Shown here: positions 45,520 through 57,223 of the stretch, piece by piece | How positions within the stretch are numbered: position 1 is the first letter of the stretch | Layout of the letters: every line of letters begins with the position of its first letter | Origin: Archegozetes longisetosus | Lineage: Eukaryota > Arthropoda > Arachnida > Sarcoptiformes > Trhypochthoniidae | Length of the DNA stretch: 64,000 bases | NCBI GenBank assembly: GCA_018873245.2 | Contig: JAEMBT020000007.1 | Span: forward strand, 6,045,129 to 6,109,128 | Direction: 5' to 3' | Made by a program: the position numbers and the translations under genes | Notes under the pieces: generated by a model | Seen by the model: the letters and a program-made list of their open reading frames with translations, nothing else | Told to the model about the DNA's origin: nothing | The model's database searches: none

Positions 45520-46110
45520 TTAATAATGATTCGGTCATGATTAAATTAGTGATTAATTATAGCCAATTTCTAATGAAAACAGTTAGTTTTCGATCTCTGA
45601 AAATTAAATGCATTTTGGTTCTCAACTCCATAGAGAATCATTAGTTGCAAATGAGAGCTCCATAAATCGAACGATTTTTGTGGACGATAATGAGTTCAAC
45701 AGAATGAGATTTTTAGAAAATTTTTTATTCATTGTTTAGAGGATCAGTTAATGATATGTTAACAACTCATTTTCGCCAAAAGCTGAGGATAGGACTGTAT
45801 AAATCCACAACGACGATATGGAATCTACGCATGCAAACGACACTGTTGCACATTGAAAGTTGTAGATAGAGATCAACCTAAAGTAGTAGGCTATATGCCC
45901 AAATGTTTTGAGAATCGTCGAGTAATTGTGAGGCAATATCATCGAAATAAATTTTATTTTCATATCTTAAAAGTTGATAATAAAATTTTATTCATTAACC
46001 GTACTGATGAAAATATAATCCCATTTTCAAAGAAAATTTAATCAAAGAATTCAATTCAACCTTTTTTTAGAGGTCTCCTCTATCATTAACAACCAAGCGC
46101 AAAGAAACGT
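45520..46110. other. Intergenic; an 82-codon open frame of unknown meaning
   Basis: 45795-46041 on the plus strand is open (RDQPKVVGYMPKCFENRRVI) without a good ATG at its start. I cannot assign it. A TTTATT at 45953-45958 could be the poly(A) signal of the Nudix gene on the other strand. Confidence 0.3.
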
Positions 46111-47013
46111 TTACTGATAAATGTCCGCCGACGAACACAAAGACAGAACGTTTCGGACACTTTCACTAACGTTATATTCATATACCTTATTTGGTAGTAC
46201 CCAATTAGCGCATTCGTGTTCAGCACTAGTTTGTAAGATAGAACAATCTTGTACTTTTACATAGAAATTAAACTGTCTTGTAATGGCTCCACTTTTTGAT
46301 TTATAATCGAAATGCCCTAAATAACCGTGAACTGAAGACAGGTCTAAGCTAGTTTCCTCTTTAATTTCGCGAATTAACGCCGGAATTAGTGATTCACCGG
46401 TTTCTACTTTCCCGCTTGGTAATTCATCCAGTCCACCCATAAAATCGCTGGCTGCTCGTTTAAGTAGCAAGATCTTGCCTTCATTTCTAATAACTCCTGC
46501 TACAACGAACCGTTTAATCGATTCTGCCCGTGCTTGATCGATTAACTGTTCTTGAATTTGATCAAGTAAAATTTTACGCACCGGTTCGCTTAAATTGTAT
46601 TGGTGTAGTTTATTGATCCCAACCCAAATTGCGCTCTCATGTTCCTCACTTATTTTGAGTGACTCGATCTCATCAACTGTTACATCAAAATTAAATTGTC
46701 TTGTAGCAGTACCACTTTTTGATTCGTAATCAAAACTATCAAGATACTCGTTTACGGATTTAACATTCAAATTGGTCTCCTCTTTTATTTCTCGTTGCAG
46801 TGCATAGAGTATTGATTCACCTGGTTCCACTTTGCCACTCGGCAATTCTTCCAGGCCGCCCATAAAGTCATCAGCAGCTCTTTTCAATAATAAATACTCG
46901 CCACGATCATTTTTTACAACGCCACCAACCACAAATCTTTTCACACAATCTAGTTTCGCACTAGACTCTAATAAACTTATTAAAATGCGACTGTTCACAC
47001 CTATTCGTTTCAT
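46111..47013 (-). CDS. Tandem double Nudix hydrolase
   Basis: Single-exon, 300 aa. Two Nudix domains: ~23-160 and ~165-295. Nudix boxes are GKVEPGESILYALQREIKEE and GKVETGESLIPALIREIKEE, each with all metal-binding Glu residues of REXXEE. The Gly after EE-x is Asn or Ser, which is tolerated in some members. The two halves share FMGGL(D/E)ELPSGKVE and YLLLKRAA-like blocks, so the gene arose by internal duplication. Nudix enzymes hydrolyse X-linked nucleoside diphosphates; no subclass motif fixes the substrate. The sequence resembles bacterial relatives and there is no intron, so lateral origin is possible. Start: the ATG at 47011-47013. Confidence 0.88.
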   Translation of the reverse strand: MKRIGVNSRILISLLESSAKLDCVKRFVVGGVVKNDRGEYLLLKRAADDFMGGLEELPSGKVEPGESILYALQREIKEETNLNVKSVNEYLDSFDYESKSGTATRQFNFDVTVDEIESLKISEEHESAIWVGINKLHQYNLSEPVRKILLDQIQEQLIDQARAESIKRFVVAGVIRNEGKILLLKRAASDFMGGLDELPSGKVETGESLIPALIREIKEETSLDLSSVHGYLGHFDYKSKSGAITRQFNFYVKVQDCSILQTSAEHECANWVLPNKVYEYNVSESVRNVLSLCSSADIYQ

Positions 47014-47049
47014 CTCTCGTCATTTAATATTGAAAGGAGACTATACAAA

Positions 47050-47071
47050 TGTAAACAAAAATTTGTTTACA
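47050..47071. promoter_or_regulatory. Inverted pair of forkhead-type sites upstream of the Nudix gene
   Basis: TGTAAACAAA-AA-TTTGTTTACA, a perfect 10 bp inverted repeat. Each arm contains GTAAACA, the consensus of forkhead/FOXO factors (established motif). It lies 37-58 bases before the Nudix start codon. Function is inferred; chance in AT-rich DNA is possible. Confidence 0.45.
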
Positions 47072-50000
47072 AAATATACAACATAAACGACGCATACTCA
47101 TACCTTTTATTAATGGTAAAAATCGATGACAAATGAGCCTTTGTGTTAAATTAGTGCAAATATAACGTTATTATATAGTATGTTTTGCACACGTTACTAT
47201 GGACGTCAGCGCATAAAGATAAGCACGTTTTTGCATTTTACATAAATTACATCCATATAAATGTATGTGTGTATATATGCGACAAATTTAATATATATTT
47301 CATAGTACCAAAATGCTTATTTCATAAGTTAAAAGAATATTTATTATGTATATTGGGAGCTGTGCACTTAATTGTCCATATATTTAGTTATTAGAATGTC
47401 TATAATCTAGGAATAATTATTTCTTTCAAGAACATAATAGTTAGGTCAGGAGCTATCGTCATAAAGAAGGATGAAAGCTATTGCGTCGGCTGACTACTAG
47501 TCTACACGTATGATATACACTCTTCAGTTGACATGAAGTTCGTTTTATATAAACCTAACATCGAACAAGTGATTTACTAAATAAAATATTTAAATAAAAT
47601 GTTATAAAACTAAGAGAAAATTAGATATTATAAGAATGATATGAAGTACAAACCAATCCAATCCCAATTCGATAACTTTACCAAAGAATTTTCATCATAA
47701 GGTCTAATAGTATACCAAGCGGTCGAGTCTTTGTTAACTTACCAGTCAGTGGTAGAAAGGAATGTAACAAAAACGATATCATTGAAAGCAATAAAAGGCT
47801 ATCGACTGATAATGTGGGTACAAATGGTTTTTTAGTGTCTAGGTGAAAGAGTGCGGACACCAGCTTGTTACCACTTTGTATTGTGGATGAGATTTGTAGT
47901 CAATTTGTTTGAGCTCTAGTTCAAAGTCTTCGTAAGCGTTTGGAGCGAATCTCAGTAAAGGCAGGCTTTCGTGACCTTACATTCAGATAATTAATAAAAA
48001 GATAATTTATGATAACAATAGTATAAAATGAATAGATAATATAACTAAATACTCAATTATCATAATTATCCTTCTTAGCAAAGAAACTTATAAGTCGGTG
48101 GAAATGTTGGTACACTTTCGGTGAATTCACTACTGACTCGATTCAACTAAATTACAAGTCAATTAATTTTCTTGAATTTTATATTTGAATTAAAATCTGA
48201 CCATTTTGAAGAAGTCGTTCGTAATTATTGCCACTTCTACTATTTGATGCACTAGTATCATATCATGAATTTGATCGCTTGACAAGTTATCGATACTAAA
48301 ATACTCGTCTCCGTTCCTTATCATTTAACTATTAGTAAAAATCATGCTCAAAGTGTAAAATCTTTAGCCGGTTTTCAGTTTAACCAAAAGAAAATTCAAT
48401 ACTAACTTATGTCTCAAAATATTAGACTTTCGTATATTAACGTAACATTGATTGTCATTAATTGAATTATAATCACTGATTCTTTGATCTAATTGTTCAT
48501 AATGATTGGCTAGCTGCGAATTAACAAAACATTTGAACCTACTTTTGAATTAATGCGTTAACTCATCGGCCTTGTTCTATGCACCAAGAATTCTATCTAC
48601 ATTGAATTCAATATTAATATAATTTTTAATGCATAGTAAAGGGCCTATGAGTTAATCCATCTCTCAAAAAGGATTCATATCGAAATACCATCAACCGTAA
48701 GGCTCACCGAAACGCCTGCTTTATTACCCATAAACCACCAAAACCTGTTCGCGTATATTGGAACTGAATTTTGAATTTAAAAACAATTAGAACTTGAACT
48801 TATTATCAATATTTTCGATTTGTTGCTCAGGAAAATCACATAAAACTTCTTATGAGTTTGCTCTCTGTTATGAATTATTAAAAAACAGAAATTCAAAGGA
48901 AAAGCAAAAAAATGAGTATTAGTTGAGACAAAAGTGGATTATCTAATAGTAAATGCCTGAAGAGATCTAAAGTTAGACAATAGCTGCCTATTAGTGTAGA
49001 CCAGAAGCAAAACTCCAACCAAACGAATTAACTTGAGTCTAACTTAACAAAATTAAATCGACTCAACAGCTTATCGAGGGATTGAGTTCGAGGCTCAGCG
49101 AATATTAGGTTTAGTTAGATTTGATATTCTAATGGTCACTCCTTGTAAACCAATGACATAAATGAACTGTTATGGTTATTTAAATCAGTCCTAATACCCA
49201 AAAGTTGTGTTAAATCTTTTTTCGGTAATTCTGACTTAATATTCCACGAAATACAATATATACCGAAGTAGATTAAGTACAAACCCAAATTTAATATCAA
49301 TTCAATTGTTTTATTTATCAACTATCAATATTTTTCTAAAACTTACGAATATTCATTTGTCATTCATCTTTGAAATTATTTGGGTTTTTTGACAAAATTT
49401 GATAAAATTGAAATATGAATCTGTTCTAAATATAAATTAATTTATTTTTACCTTAAGTCAGATCTCGATTGATTATTCATTGAATTGATGTTTTCATTAA
49501 AAACTTTATTACTACTAAAGCTATTTTTAATTATGTAATTATCATCACATTTTCCTAACAAAGAAATGATTGACCAAATTCTTAGTAGTTTTGATGCAGG
49601 AAAACAATACATTCAATTCTTTAAGAACATTAATAATTCATTTATTTTAGTGAATAATTCTTACATTTATTATCGTTTAGTTACTTAACAAACAGATATA
49701 TTAAAAGAAATTGTTATTGAAGGCTTTTTGTTTACAAAACGCTCTTTTTTCTTAGAAACAGACATGTGACCTTTGAGTAATACACAGATAACGTACAAAA
49801 TATCACTAATAATATCTTATTGAACTTTCCAATGAAAAATTGCAACCTTAAAACATCAGATCTAATAAGTTTTATTTTAATTTTTTTCAGTATTAATTTA
49901 GTATTGATTTTATCTCGACTTAAATGATCAGAATATTAAAAGTTAATATGATTAACTTGATTTTAGGGTTATATTATTCATAAAATAGGGTGAAACTAAA

Positions 50001-50500
50001 AAATAAGTTAAATGTGGCTCGACTTTCATGTTGACTATGTGATTTAAAATACTGGCTAATTTTAGATGATTGGACTTACGCGGACTATTAGAGTTGAGGC
50101 GAATCATACTTTAGGTCATACTGATGAATCTGATAGTTGAATAAGTCTAACTTGAAACTTATGTTGATACTGGTGAGAAGGCTGCAACTGCAGTCATCAA
50201 ATTTCATATACAAATACTGTATTGCAAAGTCAAACATTTGTTTATTTTAAAAGAATTAAAGGCCTTATAGTAGACTTTTACTTGTGAAGTGGCCACTATT
50301 CGATGATCGGAACAATATAACTGAAGCTGACAGATCATCCTGATTGCAACCATATTATTTTTAACCTTGTTAGACCAGTTGATCTTGAGTTATACAGTAT
50401 GATAATGAATGAATTTGACGGAGTTTAACTGTTTATAACTTTTTACTGGATTTATGTATTAATACAGAATTTTCAATTGTTTGCCATTATTCTTATATAC
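47072..50500. other. 3.4 kb intergenic, no gene recognised
   Basis: AT-rich throughout, only short meaningless ORFs. One small foldback: 48557-48583 (TTAACTCATCGGCC...) pairs with 48630-48656 (...GGCCTATGAGTTAA), with a 46 bp loop. No tRNA, repeat array or exon-like sequence was seen. Confidence 0.4.
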
Positions 50501-50501
50501 A

Positions 50502-51760
50502 GGGTGTAAATTAAATAACTGATGGACTTGTTTTTGAAATAACTTAATAAGTTTTAAAGATTTTTACATGAAATTTAATATTCAAATAAAGGAACAACAG
50601 GAAATTATGTGAGGATATGCTCGATATGCCAACCATTACGCTGATGGATATTTTTGAGTCATAATTGAAAATTGCTGATCACATCATTTAGAACATCATT
50701 TGGAATTGCTTTAATTTCGTCTTCAATTAGTTTTTCGAGTTCTTCAATTGTTTGAGGATCCTGAGCATAAACTTTGTCCTTCAGATAGCCCCTTAGAAAA
50801 TAATCAAGGGGGTTAAGGTCCGGTGAATAAGCTGGCCCATCAATACCTTCCCCAATGTAATGAGCGCTATCAAGTGCAATAATTTTATCACCAAAATGCT
50901 CATTCAACATTTCAAAAATTTTTGGTGTTCGATGAGGTCTCGCCCCGTCCTGCATAAACCAAAGTTCATTTATATCAACATCAAATCCATGAATTAAAGG
51001 AAAAAGAATATCTTCGAAAGTTTTGATATAATTTTGGTAATTTATGTTTTCATGGATGAAAACTGGACCGATTATTCCATGGGAAGATAGAGTGCACCAA
51101 ACTGTTGTTCTTTTTGGATGAAGAGATGTCTGATGGATAATATGTGGGTTCTCACTACCCCAAATTCGATGGTTTTTTTTGTTTACATAACCAGAGAGAT
51201 GGAAATGTGCTTCATCGGAGAACAACACATTTTTCGAATCAATTTCCATATTAGAAATCATGTTTAATATAGTGTCTGCAAATTGAAATCTCTTTAAAGC
51301 ATTCTCTTGAGTAAGAAGTTGTTTCATTTGGATTTTATAAGGAAAGAGATGAAGTTCACACCTTAAAATTTTCCAAAAACTTTGGTGGCTCATTTGAAAT
51401 AAAGGCCCACCTCTTCTTGCTGACTTTTTTGGATCTTTTTCGATGATTTCCTGAACTTTCTTAATGTTTTCAGAAGTTGTTACTGTCACCGAAGCTCCCA
51501 CATTACCAATTCTCGAATCTTCTAAAGAACCCGTTTCCTCAAATTTATTAATTAAATTTTTAATTGTGTTCATTCTGGGAGTATCTTGTTCTTAATGCCA
51601 AATTCTTTGCGACAACATTTTTGAACAATAGCTACATCTCCTCGATTAGAATAATATTCTTTTACAATGTAATTTTTTCACGTGTTCTCAGAAATAGCAC
51701 TTAGAATTCTGAAAAATTGACTCTTTTGCTAACAATTATCTTATTTTACTAGAAAATATT
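50502..51760 (-). pseudogene. Mariner-superfamily transposase, N-terminally frameshifted
   Basis: Main frame 51573-50659 (304 aa). Catalytic first Asp in VLFSDEAHFHLSG, second in WFMQDGARPH, third in PAYSPDLNPLDYF; 47 residues lie between the second and the last Asp. The helix-turn-helix N-terminus (IVKEYYSNRGDVAIVQKC, about 51700-51610) is in another frame by one base. The transposase 3' side ends with a terminal repeat CAGGGTGTAAATTAAATAAC at 50502; no partner was found at the other side, so the element is truncated. It is a relative of the copy at 21838-22511. Confidence 0.8.
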
Positions 51761-51822
51761 GACTAAATATTTAAGTTTTCAATTAAAATTTTGCAGTAAT
51801 TAACTTTGAATAAAGGTGAATT

Positions 51823-52404
51823 GGGTGAATCCTAGATTAAAAATGACTTTCCACCCCTAAATATGATACATCAATCAACTCAGGACGTCAACCTGAGTTG
51901 ATCGATGCCCCACTCGACCACCTCCGACCCGAACCTGACCAGTCTAGCCAACTGCCGATAACTTGGGCCAAGTCCCGACGATGAGCTAAGTTAGTTAAAT
52001 AAGAGGCTATTGGTTGGATGAGTTTTAATATGTTATGTTATCACATGGGGTCGCTTCTAACCTCATAACATATTTGACTCACGTGTTTTTGTCCGCATTC
52101 ATATATTGAACAGATCAGTACAGTCACGTGTTTTGTTTACAATGTGTGAAAAACTTGCGATTTCCTTTTTGTGTTTTACTTTATTTAAATATTGTGCATC
52201 TTTTCTCATCAAATTCATCATTTCCATCTTTGTCATCATCAATGCCAGAGTTATCGGCAGTTGGCCAGAACTGGCCAGGTTCGGGTCGGAGGTGGTCGAG
52301 TGGGGCATCGATCAACTCAGGTTGACGTCCTGAGTTGATTGATGTATCACACTTAGGGGTGGGAAGTCATTTACCACGAAGGTCCCTTGGTCCAGGATTC
52401 ACCC
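51823..52404. mobile_element. Foldback/MITE with GGGTGAATCCT ends
   Basis: 582 bp with arms 51823-51965 and 52248-52404, reverse complements with one ~20 bp gap. Within each arm CAACTCAGG and CCTGAGTTG form a smaller palindrome. It interrupts the small cysteine-rich gene of PolB copy 2 after the residues QKYLKS. The loop (51966-52247) has no recognisable gene. Confidence 0.75.
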
Positions 52405-52607
52405 GATTTTAGATATTTTTGTAGATATCTCTCATATACAAATCTTCCACATTCAAATTCTACAGGTTTATTATAACTCGAATAATAATCTTCTTGATAA
52501 TGATTACATATCCAAAATAATTCATCTATTCCATATTTATTCTTACAATACTCAGTTAACAATCTATATTCCTTACATTTAACACACATTTTAATTGAGA
52601 TCTCCAT
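52405..52607 (-). pseudogene. Small cysteine-rich protein (copy 2), cut by a foldback
   Basis: Same protein as 30816-31088: CVKCKEYRLL, CNHYQEDYY (second Cys of the pair is Tyr here) and FECGRF. The C-terminus runs into the foldback element at 52404. Divergent to the PolB fragment, as in copy 1. Confidence 0.5.
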
Positions 52608-52979
52608 TTATTATAAGCTTATTTATTAAGAAATTAGTTTTTTTAAATAAATTGAAAAATAATATAAAATATAAAAACTTTGAAACTAAATAAATGGAAC
52701 AAAATGGATAATGTGATATTTGTAATGTAGAGATATCTGAAAAAAATTGGATTAAACACATAAAAACTAAAAAACACTTAGAAGGAATCATAGATTCCGC
52801 ACGAAGAGAAGTAAATGAGAGATCTGACGAAGGAGTACAGATAAAACACTGTGGTATTTTAATGTTGATATTCTAGAGAATTAATGGATTAATCATCTTA
52901 AAACACCTTCTCACAAGAGAAACACTAATTAAAGTTAAACTAAAAGAAAAAGTTGGATTATTTAATATTAGAAGATAAA

Positions 52980-54106
52980 GAAAAAGAAATTTTCAACATA
53001 CTTACTTACAGACAGATGATTATATTGCAAAAAAGTCAGAAGAAGCTTTAGAGGGATGTTTCTTAACGTTAAGAATAACTCCAAAGAATGTTATTGAATC
53101 AGTTAATGTTCTTATAGAAGAATTGCCAGAGTTAATACTTGAAAGAATGAAAGATATTTTAGAGGTTAAAACAGTGATAAAGTTACAATTAATATTAAAA
53201 GGTAAATTTACAAAGTTTCATCCAGCAAATGGTAGAGAAGAGTTTGAAAAAATAACAATAGCTTCAGAATATCAAATAATTCTTAGAGAAGATGAGATAG
53301 AAGAGACAATTCATGCTTACTTCTTGAAATTCATGAAAAGATAGAATCTTGGTATAACAATGAAGGGTACTGGCATTTGGTTAATGTTGTTAATGTTGAC
53401 TTCAAATTAAGAGAATATAAGTTATTATCAGGTTCTCTTATATTGAACTACCAGAATGGATATACAATAAAAAAGCTACAATTAATATTAAAAATGAAGA
53501 TAAGAAATGATTAAAGTATTGTTTGCAGTATCATAAACATAAGAATGGAATAACTCATCATCCTGAAAGAGTATCATGGTATAGTAATTGGAATAATGAT
53601 TACGACTTTAATAACATCGAATTTCCAGTTGAAGTGGATGATATTAAAACATTTTTAAACAGAATAATATATCAATAAACTTGTATGTAGTTAATGGTAA
53701 GAGTGTACAAACTTATTTAACTTGTTCTCAAGATGAAAAGAAATCAGATCATGTAAACTTACTTTAATAAAAGAGAAAGAGTCGCAGACAACTCATCTTT
53801 ATGTAAAAAGCCTACCAAAATTAGTTATAGATCAATTAACCAAACATGAACATCATCATTTTATATGTGAAAGATTTTCTATCATACAGAAAATATAGAA
53901 AGATCAGAAGACATCAAACTCTATGTGATCATTACTTTGACAACGAGAAAGCTATTCCTATTCTTCTTGAAGCAGAAGATAACATTTCAAAGTTTAAGAA
54001 TTTTCATAAAACTATTAGAGTTCCTTTGGTGTATCACGCTGATTTAGAAGCCGTTTTAAGAAAGTTAGCCCATAAAAGATTGAAAGCTCGACATGAGGCT
54101 TGTGCG
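52980..54106 (+). pseudogene. Maverick/Polinton-type DNA polymerase B, N-terminal region, broken (copy 2)
   Basis: Inverted copy of 28922-30480. Readable pieces: ESVNVLIEELPELILERMKD, EIHEKIESWYNNEGYWHLV, ATINIKNEDKK, HHPERVSWYSNWNNDYDFNN, CSQDEKKSDHVNLLLI and HHHFICER. Last (54010-54106) comes RVPLVYHADLEAVLRKLAHK, the YADLE-type first exonuclease motif of this family. It ends at the MITE starting at 54107. Several frameshifts and stops; no palm domain. Confidence 0.7.
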
Positions 54107-55803
54107 GTTGGCTTTTACTTTCCCGGAAGCAGAAAAGTCATTACATACCTGACGGACGCTATGCTAAGCAGGTCCGCCAATACACTTTCTCGATCCGGTA
54201 AACAATAGTTAACGCATCACCTAATATACATCTATGTCACTCCGAGTTAATTAGCGAATAATCAAACTTCAGTAAATAAAAATAAACAATTTAATGTTAA
54301 AATAAGTTAATTAAGAATTAAATATAACAAAAAATACAAGAACAACAAGACAATTCAATCCGACATGATCTCTCCTCAAGAGGCTTATCACGCTCCTTTA
54401 TTCGTAAACTCCCCCTTTTATATCTGTATTGAACTGTATTACGATACAGTTCAATGAATGGCCAGTTAGTGTTGAACTGACTGAATTACGCGTGGAGTTG
54501 ACGTTTAGCCCCCGTCATACCTATATATTTATTATCAGTATCACTTAAAGAACAAAAGCCTCAAGCCACGCCCACTTTCAACCAGGTCTAAGCTCCGCCA
54601 ACAAAAAAATTTTGAGCCATACCCATCAAAATTTCCTAAAATATTCTTCCAAGTATACTGATTAAGAATATGAAAACAGATTCTCGAAATTCCTTCTGGA
54701 GCCGAAGTTATGAGTATTCAAGTTTTCCTTATTTTGCTCATAAAAAACTACTTCAAATATTGTTTCAACGATATGATTCAACGAATTTCATAAAATATTT
54801 AATGGCTAAATAGCTGCACACAATTTTAGAATATTAAAAACGTTTTACTGAATTTATTATGTCAATATAAATCAAGATTTAATAATGATAATGAAAATTA
54901 AGATTAATACATAAGAAATTTATCGAGCTTATTTTATGTACTTTATTCTAATTTCATAGTTAAATTAGTTTTTAGATTTTAGAAAGTTTTGAGTTATTTA
55001 CATGTTTGAAAGTTTATCAAGTTTAATTACTAATTTCTAAATCTAAATTATTGCCATACTATATTTCTGTGTCAAAATATAAGCCAATCATAGAAACTGA
55101 TAGAGGCTTGATTGGAATTAATGCCAGCCGAAAGCAAGGTGCAGCATCGAATGGGTATAAAGCATGCATGTCTTTTAGAAAATATCTGAATCTATCTTCA
55201 TTCTGGTTGATATTTCTGATGCTGAAATAAATGGAATGAAGATGATAAATACCGTAACTTCAAAAATTCATGATCACTTTCTCAGAGGAAATTTTAATAA
55301 AACAAATTCGATAAAATTTCTTAAGTTTAAATCTTTATTTTTATATACTCATTAAATCTTGTATTGGTACAATAAGTTTCAATAAAATAATTGAACTTTA
55401 TGATTTGCATGCATAAACTTAGTTAATTTTTATATATATATATATATATATCTTTTAAAAATTGCGTGCAGCTATTTAGCCATTAAATATTTTATGAGAT
55501 TCGTTGAATCATATCGTTGAAACAATGTTTGAAGTAGTTTTTTATGAGCAAAATAAGGAAGACTTGAATACTCATAACTCCGCCCCTAGAAAGAATCTCG
55601 AGAATCCGTTTCTATATTCTTAACCAGTATACCTAGAACATTTAGAGAAATTTTGGTGGATGTGGCTCAATTTTTTGTGGGCGGAGCTTGAATTCGTCGG
55701 AAGTGGGTGTGGCTTGAGACTTTTTTACTTGTCAAGTGATACTGATGATAATTATATAAGTATGTAATGGCTTTGCCAGCTTTTCGGGAAAGTAAAAGCC
55801 AAC
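54107..55803. mobile_element. CACCC-box MITE, copy 3 (full length, contains a solo LTR)
   Basis: GTTGGCTTTTACTTTCC at 54107 and its complement at 55803. Central part matches 27328-28921 in inverse orientation. Interrupted by a 368 bp insertion at 54150-54517. A (TA)n run sits near 55430-55450. Confidence 0.8.
54150..54517. repeat. Solo LTR
   Basis: 368 bp starting TGACGG and ending CCGTCA, flanked by the 4 bp duplication TACC (54146-54149, 54518-54521). It lies inside the MITE, whose ATACCTATATATTT continues on the other side. TG...CA ends with a 4 bp duplication fit a Ty3/gypsy-type LTR left after internal recombination. Sequence differs from the LTRs at 10791 and 18908. Confidence 0.6.
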
Positions 55804-56310
55804 CATGGTAGGCATAGTAGGCTTACAATAGACGTTTTATTTGGTTCTGCTTTAATAGCTTTTCAACACATTAGTTTAATCAGATTTGATAATATTCAAA
55901 AAAGACCTGATTCTTTCGATTTGATCAAATAATACCAAATTTGATTAAATGTCTGCAAGTCTTTGTAGAAACAGGTTTTATAAAAAAAATTTAAACGATT
56001 TCTAAACTAAATATCTATCTAATTCTCAGATTCAAAAGTACAATGAACTTTTTGATATTCCTTATTCTAAAATGCCCCACTTTTTAAATTCTGGTTTAGA
56101 AATCAAGTCCTATCAAAATAAGTTTATGTGAATTTAACCAAGAATTTAGTTCTTATTCTTTATTCGATTGTCTCTAAGCTTATAATCAGCCATGTAAAGT
56201 AATGGAAAAGAAAGGCAAATTAGATTTAATTATTTTTTTTAATTATAAACTAGCTTACATAAATTCATTGTGCTCAGACAGTTTATAGAAAAAAAACATT
56301 TAGGATTGAA
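55804..56310. other. Intergenic, nothing recognised
   Basis: AT-rich, no ORF or repeat that I can support. Confidence 0.3.
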
Positions 56311-56319
56311 ACTAAATTG

Positions 56320-56640
56320 ATTAATAAACAATAGTGGCCCGTGATCGGCAGCTTTAATCGTAAGCTCACAAGATTCTGGCATATTTCTGGTAAAGTTTTT
56401 CTCAGTTTTGATTTGAATTTTTAATCAATTATTCAATAGTTTCAGTTCTCCATCCATTTTTGTAAATCCTTTTTTTCAAAGCAGCCCAATGATGCTCAAT
56501 AGATCTAACCTGAGATTCATTTGGAGGATCAAAATCTTTCGGAACTACATTGATCTTAAGGCGCTTTATATTATTTTGATAGAAAATGCCAATGCGTTTT
56601 CGAAGTGGTGTTTATCGACATTTTGATACTACTAATGAAT
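56320..56640 (-). pseudogene. Tc1/mariner-superfamily transposase C-terminal remnant
   Basis: Minus-strand frame reads INVVPKDFDPPNESQVRSIE, HHWAALKKRIYKNGWRTETI and, after stops, NMPESCELTIKAADHGPL. This resembles the C-terminal end (PPN...RPIE-x-W-LK) of arthropod Tc1/mariner-type transposases. It is about 100 codons, truncated on both sides. Confidence 0.6.
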
Positions 56641-57118
56641 TAGCGATTTGATTGATAGAGGGAAAAGACAGCGAAATAAGCTTTAAAATTATTTACTGCT
56701 ATCAAATATTCATAAAATTTAAATATTTTTTAAAAATTATTAAACCCAGTCAGCCGTTCTATTCCAGTAACTTAGTCAATGAATTTATCTCAAATTCTTA
56801 CTGTAATAAATTATTGATGTTCGATAAAATTCAGAAAATTCAAAACCATCATTAGTAGATTATGAAAATCAAAATGATAATCATAATCATGAATGAGAAT
56901 AAGCGTTTTCATGTTGGGTATAGACCCATCCAAAAATTCAAAAAAAATATCGAAGATTGATTTTTTAAAATGTTACTTATTCAATTTTTTGAGAATCAAA
57001 GGATTTCTGAGTATTTTGAGTGATGAAATTACAATTTTTGTCATTAATTAGATGATTTGAGTTTAAATAGCAATAAATATCATAAAATGTAGACATTTTT
57101 GGATAAAATTCATATGCA
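56641..57118. other. Intergenic, nothing recognised
   Basis: AT-rich spacer downstream of the MAM receptor gene. No feature supported. Confidence 0.3.
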
Positions 57119-57124
57119 TTTATT
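57119..57124 (-). terminator. Poly(A) signal of the MAM receptor gene
   Basis: TTTATT on the plus strand is AATAAA on the minus strand, about 100 bases after the stop codon at 57224-57226. Confidence 0.5.
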
Positions 57125-57223
57125 GGTCATTTAAAATAACTCTAAACACAAATTCAACAAATTTATACACAAGTGAAGCTAACTGTACAATAATACAATA
57201 ATTCAATTAATAAGGATTGAAGA

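Noticed and set aside
45795-46041. 82-codon open frame (RDQPKVVGYMPK...)
   Set aside because: Sounds protein-like but lacks a good start, family or second copy, so I left it as a note.
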